The position numbers and the translations under genes were made by a program. Shown in pieces: positions 50,985 through 59,997 of a stretch of 64,000 nt of DNA. A model generated the notes under the pieces. The model searched no databases, was not told the origin of the DNA, and worked only from the letters and a program-made list of their open reading frames with translations. Source of the DNA: [Eubacterium] saphenum (GTDB taxonomy: Bacteria; Bacillota; Clostridia; Peptostreptococcales; Anaerovoracaceae); assembly GCA_004555725.1 (NCBI GenBank), contig SFHC01000002.1, forward strand, positions 115,644-179,643. The letters are read 5' to 3'. Position 1 is the stretch's first letter. Each line of letters opens with the position of its first letter.

Positions 50985-51773
50985 ATGTATTACATTGGTA
51001 TTGATATCGGTTCAACCGCATCGAAAGTCTGCGTGCTGCCGCCGGAGGACGGTACGCCGGAGAGCATCATGCGCTGTAAAGTTCTTCCGACCGGCTGGAG
51101 CAGCAAGGTAACCTCCGCCGCCATCAAGAAACAGCTCCAGCCGTACCTGGACAGCGAGGAAGGATGCCGCACCGTCGCGACCGGATACGGACGCATTTCT
51201 GTAGACTATGCGGATAAGGTCATCACAGAAATTTCCTGCCATGCCAGAGGCGGATATGAACTTGCCGGAACGGACTGCTCCGTCATTGACATCGGCGGAC
51301 AGGACACCAAGTTCATCAGCGTCCGGAAAGGAAAGGCCGTCGACTTTCTGATGAACGATAAATGCGCAGCCGGAACGGGAAAATTCATTGAAGTCATGGC
51401 CAACCGCCTGGGTGTCACGATTGAAGAGCTTTTCCGTTTTGCCGAAGACGGACATGAAAACGGACATCCGGTGTCCATCAGTTCACTCTGCACCGTCTTT
51501 GCGGAGTCTGAGGTCATCAATTACATGGGAGAGGGCAAGGACCGGGAAGATCTGGCTGCCGGCATCATTCAGTCAGTCGCGCTGAAAGTCGCCACTCTGG
51601 TCCAGCGCCGCGAGCTGCAGGACCATGTCATCCTGACCGGCGGACTCAGCCAGAGCCACTTCCTGGCATCCCTTCTTTCCGAAGAACTGCATACTGAAGT
51701 GCACCCGATGGAGAACGGCCGTTTTGCCGGAGCTCTTGGCGCCGCGCTTTTGGCAAAAGAAAAGCTGCAGTAA
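50985..51773 (+). CDS. BadF/BcrA-type ATPase activase (YjiL-like)
   Basis: 262 residues. ASKHA fold: YYIGIDIGSTASKVCVL, SVIDIGGQDTKFISV, and the cluster ligands Cys in MNDKCAAGTGKF and SSLCTVFAESEV, which hold one [4Fe-4S] between two subunits. It hydrolyses ATP to inject a low-potential electron into its reductase partner, here the double-cubane protein 390 bases upstream. GGGGG ribosome binding site overlapping DUF3343's end. Confidence 0.93.
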   Translation: MYYIGIDIGSTASKVCVLPPEDGTPESIMRCKVLPTGWSSKVTSAAIKKQLQPYLDSEEGCRTVATGYGRISVDYADKVITEISCHARGGYELAGTDCSVIDIGGQDTKFISVRKGKAVDFLMNDKCAAGTGKFIEVMANRLGVTIEELFRFAEDGHENGHPVSISSLCTVFAESEVINYMGEGKDREDLAAGIIQSVALKVATLVQRRELQDHVILTGGLSQSHFLASLLSEELHTEVHPMENGRFAGALGAALLAKEKLQ

Positions 51774-51805
51774 GGCATGATTCCGCCGAACTGCAGCACG
51801 GATCC

Positions 51806-51854
51806 GATGCTGCCGCATCAGGCAAACCCATGCTTGATGCAGCAGCACTTTTTA
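51806..51854 (+). terminator. Intrinsic terminator of the reductase-activase operon
   Basis: GATGCTGC-CGCATCA folds with TGATGCAGCAGC, followed by CTTTTTATTTTC on the plus strand. Confidence 0.75.
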
Positions 51855-51918
51855 TTTTCACGGACATGCATAACAGAAACCTATCGCAGCTCGCACTGCG
51901 GTCTATGTTGTACTGGCA

Positions 51919-52821
51919 CTATTTAAACTTGCTCATGACAAACTCGCGGAAGCTGACAGCTGCCGGAGCCATGGCGATTGTCTTGTTCCAGATCATATAG
52001 AATTCCCTCTTCAGGTTAAGCTCGTCATCCGCGAACCGGAACATCAGGAAATTGTCATTTTTCTGCTGCTCCGCGACTGAGCGGGGAATGACCGACACGC
52101 CGACGCCTGCAGAAACGCAGTGGCAGACCGCATCCAGACTGTTCACCGATGCGGCGGAATTCAGATGAAGTCCGTGCTGCTCATAAACCAGTTCCTCAAA
52201 TATACTGCGCGTCGCCGATCCGCCCTCGCGCAGGACAAACGGTTCATGAATGAAATCCTTATAGCAGATCGACGATGATTTTGCGTGAAGCGTTCTGTAT
52301 TTTTCCTGATTCGGCGTAATGACAACCGATTCATCTCTGCAGAGAAGAGCCCGGCCGATATCTGCGTTTCTGCGTTTGCTTCCGACAAAGCCGATCTCGC
52401 CGCGCCCTCCCGCGATGCTTCCCCAGACTTCTTCACTGTCCGACTCATTCAGAAAGAACCGCACATTCGGATGCTCTGCGCGGAATCCGGCCATCAGCTC
52501 CGGTGCAATAAATTCTGCCGGGACACTGGAAGCTTCTATCGTCACGATTCCGGATACATCCTTCACGAACGCGTTCATCTCCAGCATCGCTTTTTCACGG
52601 GTATTCAGCATGTCGGTCGCGTATTTATAGAAATCCGCGCCCTCTGTTGTAGGAACCGATTCTCTCCCGCGCCGTTCAATCAGTTTGACGCCAAGTTCTC
52701 TTTCCAGCGCCTGAATATGCGTGCTGATCGTCGGTTGCGTCAGAAAAGCCGCATCTGCAGCCTTAGAAAAACTGCGGTATTTTACAACATTTACAAATGC
52801 TTCAATTTGCTTAAAATCCAT
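51919..52821 (-). CDS. LysR-family regulator in the selAB operon
   Basis: 300 residues. Winged helix FKQIEAFVNVVKYRSFSKAADAAFLTQPTISTHIQALERELGVKLIERRGRESVPTTEG (1-65), then a periplasmic-binding-like effector domain. It starts three bases after the selB stop, so it shares the selA-selB message. A LysR subfamily has been tied by comparative genomics to selenium genes; this position fits. Likely controls Sec synthesis or selenium use. The effector is unknown. Confidence 0.9.
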   Translation of the reverse strand: MDFKQIEAFVNVVKYRSFSKAADAAFLTQPTISTHIQALERELGVKLIERRGRESVPTTEGADFYKYATDMLNTREKAMLEMNAFVKDVSGIVTIEASSVPAEFIAPELMAGFRAEHPNVRFFLNESDSEEVWGSIAGGRGEIGFVGSKRRNADIGRALLCRDESVVITPNQEKYRTLHAKSSSICYKDFIHEPFVLREGGSATRSIFEELVYEQHGLHLNSAASVNSLDAVCHCVSAGVGVSVIPRSVAEQQKNDNFLMFRFADDELNLKREFYMIWNKTIAMAPAAVSFREFVMSKFK

Positions 52822-52824
52822 CTT

Positions 52825-54729
52825 CTAACCCCTTACTCTCGCATCGCCGATTTTTACTGTGATATGCTGACGATCCCAGTACTCCAGTATGAACATCGCA
52901 TATTTTCTGGATGCATGGATCAGATCACGGAACTCCGCCAGTGTAATCTGCCCCTGACGATCAACGATTTCCGTCATTCCGTCCAGCGCTTTCTGGTAAT
53001 ATTCCGGATCCATCAGGTTCTGGCCGTCCAGACGGACCAGCTCTCCGGATCCTGCCATGGCGTCCAGCACATGACGCGCAAGTTTAGGGTCTGCCTCTTC
53101 CTTCAGCACCTGATCCTGCGTCGGCATCTCATATCCTGCCTCATGGTAAACACGTTTCATCCGCTCCCGGATCTGGTTCATCTCCGGTGTAAACTGAATC
53201 TGGAAATCAGAAAGCGCAATCGCGTTCGCCTCTTCGCGGATCTTTCCCGCATCCAGCATACAGCGCCCGATCCCCTGTCCGGCCTGCTTGTCTTCAATTC
53301 TGAGATCCTTCATCAGGCGCGAATAAAACTCTTCCTTCAGCATGCCCGGTGTAAGCGGATTCTCCTTATGGAAAGCGGCCAGAATCTCCTCACCGGCTTC
53401 AAACGCGCCTTTGAGATACACCTCATGCATAAGATATTTTCCAACCAACTGGACGCGGCCTTTTTCAATCAGGTCCTGCACAATCGCATGACACTGCTCC
53501 TGTCTGATCCGAAGACGCGCGGCGAGAACCGGCTCCGTCAGCAGCTGCGCGCTGCCTTCCAGGATATACTGCTCGGCAATCTCTCCGATTTCTCCGTGAT
53601 CCTTAATGTCCAGCGCATGGATGACGCTGTCGCGGTTGCGCTTATGCTTAGCCGGATGTGCATCCAAAATCCGTCCTCCACCGATCGTGATCACCGGCGA
53701 ATAGAACCGGACGATGAACCGGTCTTCACGCTTAAACGCGACCTCATTTTCAAACCGGATCTGCGCGTAGCAGGAATCTCCAGGCTCTGCCGCATCACGG
53801 TCCAGAAGAACCACCTTTCCGATTACCTCAGTCGATCCGCAGTAGAAATGCACCCTGCTGTTGTTCAGAACTTCATATTCGATATCATCAAAAAGTTCCA
53901 GATAGACATCCGCCATCATCGACGGCTCCAGCGAATCCGGATAGGCCAGGACATCGCCGCGGTTCAGTTCTTCTTTTCCGATACCCGCAAGATTCAGCGC
54001 CGTTCTCTGCCCTGCAAATGCCGCGTCCACCGATTCATTATGCACCTGCACATTCCGGACTTTAACCTTCCTGTCCTCCGGGAAAATCTCGACCTCATCG
54101 CCCTTCTGAATGGTTCCTTCGATCAGCGTACCCGTAATGACTGTGCCGTATCCCTGAATCGTAAATACACGATCGATCGGCAGGCGGAACAGCTCCTCCG
54201 CATTATTCTTCAGCAATGCATCGTCAATCTGCGATACAATCAGCTGTTTCAGTTCTTCAATATGATAGCCCTCAAACGCAGCGACCTCTATGCTCGGCGC
54301 GCCCTCCAGGAACGTGTCCTTCACCAGCTCCCGCGTATCCTCTTCAACAAGCTGGATCCAGTCCTCATCATCCACCATATCCTTCTTGGTGAATACGATG
54401 ATTCCGCGCCGGATTCCCAGCATGTCCAGGATATGCAGATGCTCAACCGTCTGCGGCATGACGCCCTCATCCAGCGCCACAACCAGCAGAACCATATCAA
54501 TTCCGCCGATTCCCGCCAGCATATTCCGAATAAACTTCTCATGCCCCGGAACATCGATGATGCTGATGTTATAATCTCCGCAGACCATGTCCGCAAATCC
54601 GTTCTCAATCGTGATGCCGCGTTTCTGTTCTTCCTTCAGCCGGTCCGTATCCGTTCCGGTCAGCGCGCGAATCAGACAGGTTTTCCCGTGATCCACATGT
54701 CCCGCCGTTCCGACAATAATATTTTTCAT
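52825..54729 (-). CDS. selB: Selenocysteine-specific elongation factor
   Basis: 634 residues. GTPase: GTAGHVDHGKTCLIRALTG, RGITIENGFADM, DVPGHEKFIRNMLAG and FTKKDMVD. EF-Tu-like domains follow, then four C-terminal winged-helix repeats (about 380-634; PGMLKEEFYSRLMKDL, MAGSGELVRLDGQNLMDP) that bind SECIS RNA. Brings Sec-tRNA to UGA codons of grdA, grdB and selD here. Between selA and the LysR gene. Confidence 0.97.
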   Translation of the reverse strand: MKNIIVGTAGHVDHGKTCLIRALTGTDTDRLKEEQKRGITIENGFADMVCGDYNISIIDVPGHEKFIRNMLAGIGGIDMVLLVVALDEGVMPQTVEHLHILDMLGIRRGIIVFTKKDMVDDEDWIQLVEEDTRELVKDTFLEGAPSIEVAAFEGYHIEELKQLIVSQIDDALLKNNAEELFRLPIDRVFTIQGYGTVITGTLIEGTIQKGDEVEIFPEDRKVKVRNVQVHNESVDAAFAGQRTALNLAGIGKEELNRGDVLAYPDSLEPSMMADVYLELFDDIEYEVLNNSRVHFYCGSTEVIGKVVLLDRDAAEPGDSCYAQIRFENEVAFKREDRFIVRFYSPVITIGGGRILDAHPAKHKRNRDSVIHALDIKDHGEIGEIAEQYILEGSAQLLTEPVLAARLRIRQEQCHAIVQDLIEKGRVQLVGKYLMHEVYLKGAFEAGEEILAAFHKENPLTPGMLKEEFYSRLMKDLRIEDKQAGQGIGRCMLDAGKIREEANAIALSDFQIQFTPEMNQIRERMKRVYHEAGYEMPTQDQVLKEEADPKLARHVLDAMAGSGELVRLDGQNLMDPEYYQKALDGMTEIVDRQGQITLAEFRDLIHASRKYAMFILEYWDRQHITVKIGDARVRG

Positions 54730-54841
54730 ATCGTATCTGCCCCTTCTTATGCAGCTTCATTCTGCAAGTTTCGCTAATTTCAGCCTCTTGTGCGGTCCGC
54801 TTTTGTCCGGGAGGCACGGCCTCCCTTCCGTTCGGCAAAAG

Positions 54842-56236
54842 CTACTTACCGGCGATCACACCGAGTTTTGCGGCCGTTTCCTCTCTCTCTTTTGCGGTCA
54901 TGGTACGCACGTCAAACAGAATATGATCATGAACAGTACGCGTAACGACCGGAAGAAGACCGTCTCTCAGCTTCTCATCCAGCTCCTTCTCACTGAATGC
55001 TGGGTGTTTCAGCGCAACGCCGTAGCCAGGAAGTTCTGTCCCCGGCGCCGAACCGCCTCCGACCAGTCCGGTTGACTCGACAACCTCTGCCTCATAGCCG
55101 GCGTCCAGAGACTGGATCCGCTGCAGAAGATCCCGCGCTTCCTGCTGCAGAAGCATCGGATCGCGCGTCAGCATATTCAGGACCGGAATTTCTTCTTTTG
55201 CCTTTTCCTCGTCAAAGTAAGCGTTGAATGTCGCTTCCATGGCAGAGAGAGTCATCTTGTCCACACGGAGGACTCTTGCCAGCGGATGTTTTTTCATCTT
55301 ATCGATGATACTCTTTTTACCGACAATAATTCCGCCCTGCGGTCCGCCGAGCAGCTTGTCGCCGCTGAACAGCACGATGTCCGCGCCGTCGGCGAGGCCG
55401 GAACGGATCGTCGGCTCCATAATGCCGTATTCTTCCAGATTGACCATAAGACCGCTGCCAAGGTCATACAGGAGCGGCAAATCATACTTGTCCGCGAGCG
55501 TGCGGAGTTCTTTTACTGATACATCATCGGTGAATCCGACTACTTTATAATTGCTGGTGTGAACCTTCATCAGCGCGCCGGTGTTCTCCGTAATCGCGCG
55601 CTCGTAATCATAAAGGTGCGTCTTGTTGGTTGTCCCGATTTCTTTCAGGAACGCGCCGCTGGTCTCCATAATCTCCGGGACGCGGAAGGAACCGCCGATC
55701 TCGACCATTTCTCCTCGGGAAAGGATGATCTCCTTTCCTTCTCCCAGAACGGCCAGCGCCAGCATTGTCGCCGCCGCGTTATTATTCACGACCATCGCCG
55801 CTTCTGCGCCGGTAATTCTCTGGATCAGTTTCTCACAGTGGACATGACGGGATCCGCGTTTTCCTGCCGCCGGATCATACTCCAGCGTTGAATAGCTGTC
55901 TGCGGTGTCCTTAACCGCTTCTTTCGCGCGTTCGCTCAGGCGGGCTCTGCCCAGATTGGTATGCAGCACTACGCCGGTCGCGTTGATCACACGGCGCAGA
56001 GACGGCATCCCTGCTTTTCTCATGCGGGCAAGGACCATCTCCACTGCCGCGTCATGCGAAACATCGGATTCCTCAACTTTTTCTCCGCGCAGAATGGACT
56101 GGCGAAGTTCATTGACCGACTCCCGGACAGCATCTGCGGCCTGCTCATGCGCGAGGCCTCCGGCTGCCTGTTTCACCCTTTCATCGCTTAATATCTCGTC
56201 CACTTTCGGCAGTTTCCGAAGAAGTTCCTGATTCAT
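54842..56236 (-). CDS. selA: L-seryl-tRNA(Sec) selenium transferase
   Basis: 464 residues. N-terminal RKLPKVDEILSDERV, then GVVLHTNLGRARL, RGSRHVHCEKLIQRITGAEAAMVVNNNAAATMLAL, and the PLP lysine in LFSGDKLLGGPQGGIIVGKK. Converts Ser-tRNA(Sec) to Sec-tRNA(Sec) with selenophosphate. Upstream of selB by about 110 bases. Confidence 0.97.
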   Translation of the reverse strand: MNQELLRKLPKVDEILSDERVKQAAGGLAHEQAADAVRESVNELRQSILRGEKVEESDVSHDAAVEMVLARMRKAGMPSLRRVINATGVVLHTNLGRARLSERAKEAVKDTADSYSTLEYDPAAGKRGSRHVHCEKLIQRITGAEAAMVVNNNAAATMLALAVLGEGKEIILSRGEMVEIGGSFRVPEIMETSGAFLKEIGTTNKTHLYDYERAITENTGALMKVHTSNYKVVGFTDDVSVKELRTLADKYDLPLLYDLGSGLMVNLEEYGIMEPTIRSGLADGADIVLFSGDKLLGGPQGGIIVGKKSIIDKMKKHPLARVLRVDKMTLSAMEATFNAYFDEEKAKEEIPVLNMLTRDPMLLQQEARDLLQRIQSLDAGYEAEVVESTGLVGGGSAPGTELPGYGVALKHPAFSEKELDEKLRDGLLPVVTRTVHDHILFDVRTMTAKEREETAAKLGVIAGK

Positions 56237-56536
56237 GACTCTGTTCTCCTGTCTCCCTGAACATGAATGAGATCCGAGAAAAGAACAGTCTCCCGGATCT
56301 TCATTCCATCTCTATTTCCAGTATACTATAGATGACAAATAATAAAACATTTTCTCATCAATAGTACCACTATGTATCTGATAATTCAATAGCAAACTCA
56401 AATCGCAATTCAATTCTTCAATCGCTGCGCGTGCAGTGTGCCGCGATGCATCGGCCGCTCGTCAGACTGCTTTCCGCAAGCACGGCATTTCAAGCACGGC
56501 ATTTATTGTAAACGTCCCGGTTCCTTTCCGGATACT
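56237..56536. other. 300-bp AT-rich gap between dsdA and selA
   Basis: Non-coding. On the minus strand a TATACT about 80 bases before selA could be its -10, but no clear -35 pairs with it. No terminator with a T run was found for dsdA, so read-through into selA remains possible. Confidence 0.3.
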
Positions 56537-57886
56537 TTAATCCAGAGATTCTGCTTTTTTGACATAGCTTTCACGTACATCTTCCAGGACCAGACTGCCT
56601 CCGGTTGCCCAGACGAGCTGAACAGAATCTGCCATCTTGCCGGCAAGGCCGTTCTTCCTGATGTATTCCGCGGTTTCTTCTGCCGCAAGCAGATGATGAG
56701 GCCCCGTGAACATCGCGCAGGCAGACGGTTCCAGGAAGATCTGCTCCGTGTCCAGGAGATCTTTCATATACCGGTACAGCGCATCATCCTGAAGTGTGAA
56801 TTCTCCGCTGAGATGCGGCATCATCACACGGCCGACAAATCCCGACGGCCGTCCGACCGCAAGACCGTCTGCTTCCGTAAGACCAGTAAGTCCGATATCG
56901 GTCACCGCAATCTTATTCTGCAGCCCGGTCATCATCCCGAGAAGCATCGCCGGCGCCTGAACCGGCTCTGCAAAGAAGCAGTGCGCATGGTCGCCGAAAA
57001 TCTGCTTCAGACCGAACGCAATCCCGCCCGGCGCCCCGCCGACGCCGCACGGAATATATACAAACAGCGGATGATCCGCGTCTACACAGACTCCCTGATC
57101 ATCAAACTGTTTCTTCAGCCGGCTCGCTGCAACTGCGTATCCCAGGAACAGGTTCTGCGAATTCTCGTCGTCAACAAAATAGCTTTTCGGGTCGGCATCA
57201 GAAAGCGCGCGTCCTTCTTTTACCGCTTCGCCGTAGTCAGCTTTATACTCCTTTACCGTAACGCCGTGCTGGCGCAGAAGATCCTTCTTCCACTGGCGCG
57301 CATCTGCCGACATATGTACAACCGCGCGATATCCGATCGCCGCGCTCATGATGCCGATGCTCATGCCCAGATTTCCGGTCGATCCGACCTGGACGGTATA
57401 TCCGGAGAAAAATTCCCGGCACTCCGGAGATGCCAGTTTGGCCGTAGATTCCCCCGGCTTCAGAAGACCGTGTTCCAGAGTCAGGTCTTCCGTGTGCTTC
57501 AGAACCTCATATATACCGCCTCTCGCCTTTACCGATCCGGCAATCGCGAGCGCATTATCCTGTTTCAGATACAGGCGTCCCGGAATCTGTGTATGATACC
57601 GCATTTCCATCTGCTTCTGCATCTCCGGAATAGCCGTCAGCGGCGATTCAATCATTCCGTTCGCGTCCTCCGTCTCCGGGAAGCACTTCATAATCAGCGG
57701 CGCGAACCTCTTCAGACGTTCTTCCGCGTCACGGATATCCGCTTCTGTCAGTTCCTGATCCTTGACCGCCTCAGAAAACGGCTTCTTCTCCGGGTTCACC
57801 CACACTGCATCATGCGCCGCCTCAATCTCCTTCAGCAGCGGATGCTCTGCTTCCAACGTTTTCAATTCTGTGCTGCTCATGGCCAT
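56537..57886 (-). CDS. dsdA: D-serine ammonia-lyase
   Basis: 449 residues from the ATG at 57886 (AAGGAG seven bases upstream). Fold-type II PLP enzyme: LKQDNALAIAGSVKARGGIYEVLKH (PLP Lys), glycine loop QVGSTGNLGMSIGIMSAAIGY, and SVQLVWATGGSLVLEDV. Splits D-serine to pyruvate and ammonia. The length and FVYIPCGVGGAPGGIAFGLKQ match DsdA rather than diaminopropionate lyase. Lies between tRNA-Sec and selA on the same strand but separated from selA by 300 bases. Confidence 0.93.
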   Translation of the reverse strand: MAMSSTELKTLEAEHPLLKEIEAAHDAVWVNPEKKPFSEAVKDQELTEADIRDAEERLKRFAPLIMKCFPETEDANGMIESPLTAIPEMQKQMEMRYHTQIPGRLYLKQDNALAIAGSVKARGGIYEVLKHTEDLTLEHGLLKPGESTAKLASPECREFFSGYTVQVGSTGNLGMSIGIMSAAIGYRAVVHMSADARQWKKDLLRQHGVTVKEYKADYGEAVKEGRALSDADPKSYFVDDENSQNLFLGYAVAASRLKKQFDDQGVCVDADHPLFVYIPCGVGGAPGGIAFGLKQIFGDHAHCFFAEPVQAPAMLLGMMTGLQNKIAVTDIGLTGLTEADGLAVGRPSGFVGRVMMPHLSGEFTLQDDALYRYMKDLLDTEQIFLEPSACAMFTGPHHLLAAEETAEYIRKNGLAGKMADSVQLVWATGGSLVLEDVRESYVKKAESLD

Positions 57887-58081
57887 ACTTCTTCTCCTTC
57901 CCGCGGCTTCACGCCGCACGACTGCTGCTTCTCTGCCTGTTTAATGTCTTATTCATAAACTGCTCAGATACTTATATTGATTCTATCATATCAGAGAATA
58001 AATTCTGCAGACAAAAACCAGGAAATACTATCCTCGGCAGAATGCATACCATTAAGCATCACACTTCCGCGGCGCCAATAG

Positions 58082-58123
58082 AAAAACAGAAGCTGCGTCC
58101 GCAAATCCGGACAGCAGCTTCTG
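58082..58123 (-). terminator. Intrinsic terminator after tRNA-Sec
   Basis: CAGAAGCTGC / GCAGCTTCTG 10-bp stem with inner GTCCG / CGGAC pairing, then TTTTTC on the minus strand. Confidence 0.92.
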
Positions 58124-58129
58124 AAAATC

Positions 58130-58226
58130 TGGCGGGAGTATGTGGGAATTGAACCCACCCGAGAGGCTCCTAACCCCTCACATTGGTTTTGAAGACCAAG
58201 AGGCACACCAGCACCTATCTACCCCC
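58130..58226 (-). tRNA. selC: tRNA-Sec (UCA)
   Basis: 97 bases including an encoded CCA (58130-58132). The anticodon TCA is at 58190-58192 in the loop CTTCAAA, closed by TTGGT / ACCAA. The T arm is GTGGG-TTCAATT-CCCAC, the long variable arm GAGG / CCTC, the extended D stem AGG.GC / GC.CCT and the eight-base acceptor side ATACTCCC, all Sec-tRNA features. The first seven acceptor pairs form (one G-U). Own consensus promoter and terminator. Confidence 0.95.
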
Positions 58227-58251
58227 ATATTCAATTGTTTCGCACTCAATC

Positions 58252-58280
58252 ATTATATTTACTGCATTCATCCTTGTCAA
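58252..58280 (-). promoter_or_regulatory. Consensus promoter of tRNA-Sec
   Basis: Minus strand TTGACA, 17-base spacer, TATAAT: perfect at both hexamers and spacing, 26 bases before the tRNA. Confidence 0.88.
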
Positions 58281-58412
58281 TCCGAAATTTCATTTTCACG
58301 CATCTTCTTGTGACTGGCGTCTTACGGCCCGGAATTTGCTATAGCCAGAAAAACGATTATTCATGATCCGTTTATCCATAAATAAACAATACGGAAACAT
58401 CCCCGTGCGCTG

Positions 58413-58441
58413 TTGACAAGACTGCGTTCTGTTAATACAAT
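58413..58441 (+). promoter_or_regulatory. Promoter of selD
   Basis: TTGACA, 17-base spacer, TACAAT. The leader from about 58448 to 58606 is long (about 160 bases), non-coding and holds no riboswitch I recognise. Confidence 0.75.
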
Positions 58442-58606
58442 TGAACAACTGGATTTTTCAAAATCGTTTGCGGCGCAATCAAACCGGGTATGAATGTGCA
58501 GGAGAAACTGCCCGCCCAGAAACGCGCCGGACAGACAAAAATATATCCGAAACCATCCCGATAATATATGGAAAGTAATACGATCAGATACCAAGGAGGA
58601 ACACCC

Positions 58607-59644
58607 ATGGCAGAAACAAAACTTACGGAACTGACCACGCATCGCGGCTGAGCGGCAAAAGTGGCGCCTGACGCCCTGTCGCAGGTCCTGCGGCAATTAC
58701 CAAAATTTAATGATCCTGATCTGCTCGTCGGATTTGATACGGCTGACGACGCAGCGGTCTATAAAATCAATGACACCACCGCGCTGATCGAAACCGTGGA
58801 TATCTTCCCTCCTGTTGTGGATGACCCGTTCGAATACGGCCAGATCGCAGCAGCCAATTCCCTGAGCGACGTTTACGCGATGGGCGGACAGCCGAAGCTC
58901 TGCATGAATGTCCTGGGCGTGCCGGAATCCATGCCGACAGAAGTCACTGGCGAAATCCTGAAGGGCGGCTATGAGAAAGTCAAAGAAGCCGGCGCCATCA
59001 TCTGCGGAGGCCACACGGTGCACCTGTCCGAGCCAGTATACGGACTCTGCGTCAGCGGATTTGTCCACCCGGATCACATCCTTCCGAACAGCAAGGCGCA
59101 GGACGGCGATGTCCTGATCGTCACCAAACCGATCGGAACGGGCATCCTGAATAACGCGATCAAGGCGGATCTTCTGACAAAAGACACCATCAAGGAGCTG
59201 ACGGAATCCATGTCCATGCTGAATAAATACGCAGCAGAACAGCTGGACGACTTCCACGTACACGCCTGCACAGACATTACCGGATTCGGCATTCTGGGCC
59301 ATGTCTACGAAATGGCAGCCGGGTGCCATAAGCGCATCCGCCTGGACAGCACCAAGATCCCGTTCCTTCCGCAGACACTGGAAATGGCGGAGATGGGTGT
59401 CGTTCCGGCAGGCGCTTATAACAACCGCCAGTGGATCGGCGGCTCCGTACAGTTCGCGGAAACCGTTCCGCTCAGCGTCCAGGACGCCCTGTTTGACCCG
59501 CAGACCTCCGGCGGCCTGATCATCGCCGTTCCGGAAGACGAGGGAGAAAAACTTCTGAAGCGCATGAAGGACACCGTTCCATACGCAGAACTGATCGGCA
59601 CCGTTTTTGACGGCAGCTGCCATCAGCCGGTAGAAGTCGTTTAA
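58607..59644 (+). CDS. selD: Selenide, water dikinase (in-frame UGA = Sec15)
   Basis: 345 residues when the TGA at 58649-58651 is read as selenocysteine. ATG at 58607 with AAGGAGG upstream. The start reads MAETKLTELTTHRGUAAK, where Sec15 takes the place of the catalytic Cys and the Lys three residues later is the ATP-site Lys. Downstream: GFDTADDAAVY, NSLSDVYAMGGQP, GGHTV and TDITGFGILGHVYEM are SelD hallmarks. Makes selenophosphate for SelA. Annotation without recoding would start at 58661 and lose the active site. A GGCG-CCTGA-CGCC hairpin 11 bases after the UGA may be part of a SECIS. The terminator follows. Confidence 0.97.
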
Positions 59645-59661
59645 ACTATCAACTATATGCC

Positions 59662-59714
59662 AGCACAGCCGCGCAGAACTCGGAAACGAAGTCTTAACGC
59701 GGCTGTGCTTTTTA
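59662..59714 (+). terminator. Intrinsic terminator after selD
   Basis: AGCACAGCCGCG / CGCGGCTGTGCT perfect 12-bp stem followed by TTTTTATA. The rest of the gap to 59997 is AT-rich leader of pckA with nothing else recognised. Confidence 0.9.
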
Positions 59715-59997
59715 TATCCGTATTCGGTTAGCGTCGCAATAATAATCCAGGTTAAAGAAACACCGCTGTCCGGACACACCGTTACAAAAGCACCAATTTT
59801 CTCCTTGCTTGTTTGTGTTTTGTCCTGTTAAAGGCGAACTATATCAAGAAAATATGAAAGAATCATCAAAGACAGGTATATCTGAATTGCAGTTATGAAA
59901 AAATTGCGTTAAACTATAAGGTAGAGATTTTTCAGAATATATAAGACCGGATCGGGCTTCCCTGCCCCTCCGGTTCGTTCATTCAAGGAGGAGAATA

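Noticed and set aside
57991..58206. 71-codon frame overlapping tRNA-Sec
   Set aside because: Fully explained by the tRNA and its terminator on the same strand.
58442..58606. Cobalamin riboswitch in the selD leader
   Set aside because: A CAGGAGAAACTGCC segment recalls one part of it, but the other conserved boxes are missing.
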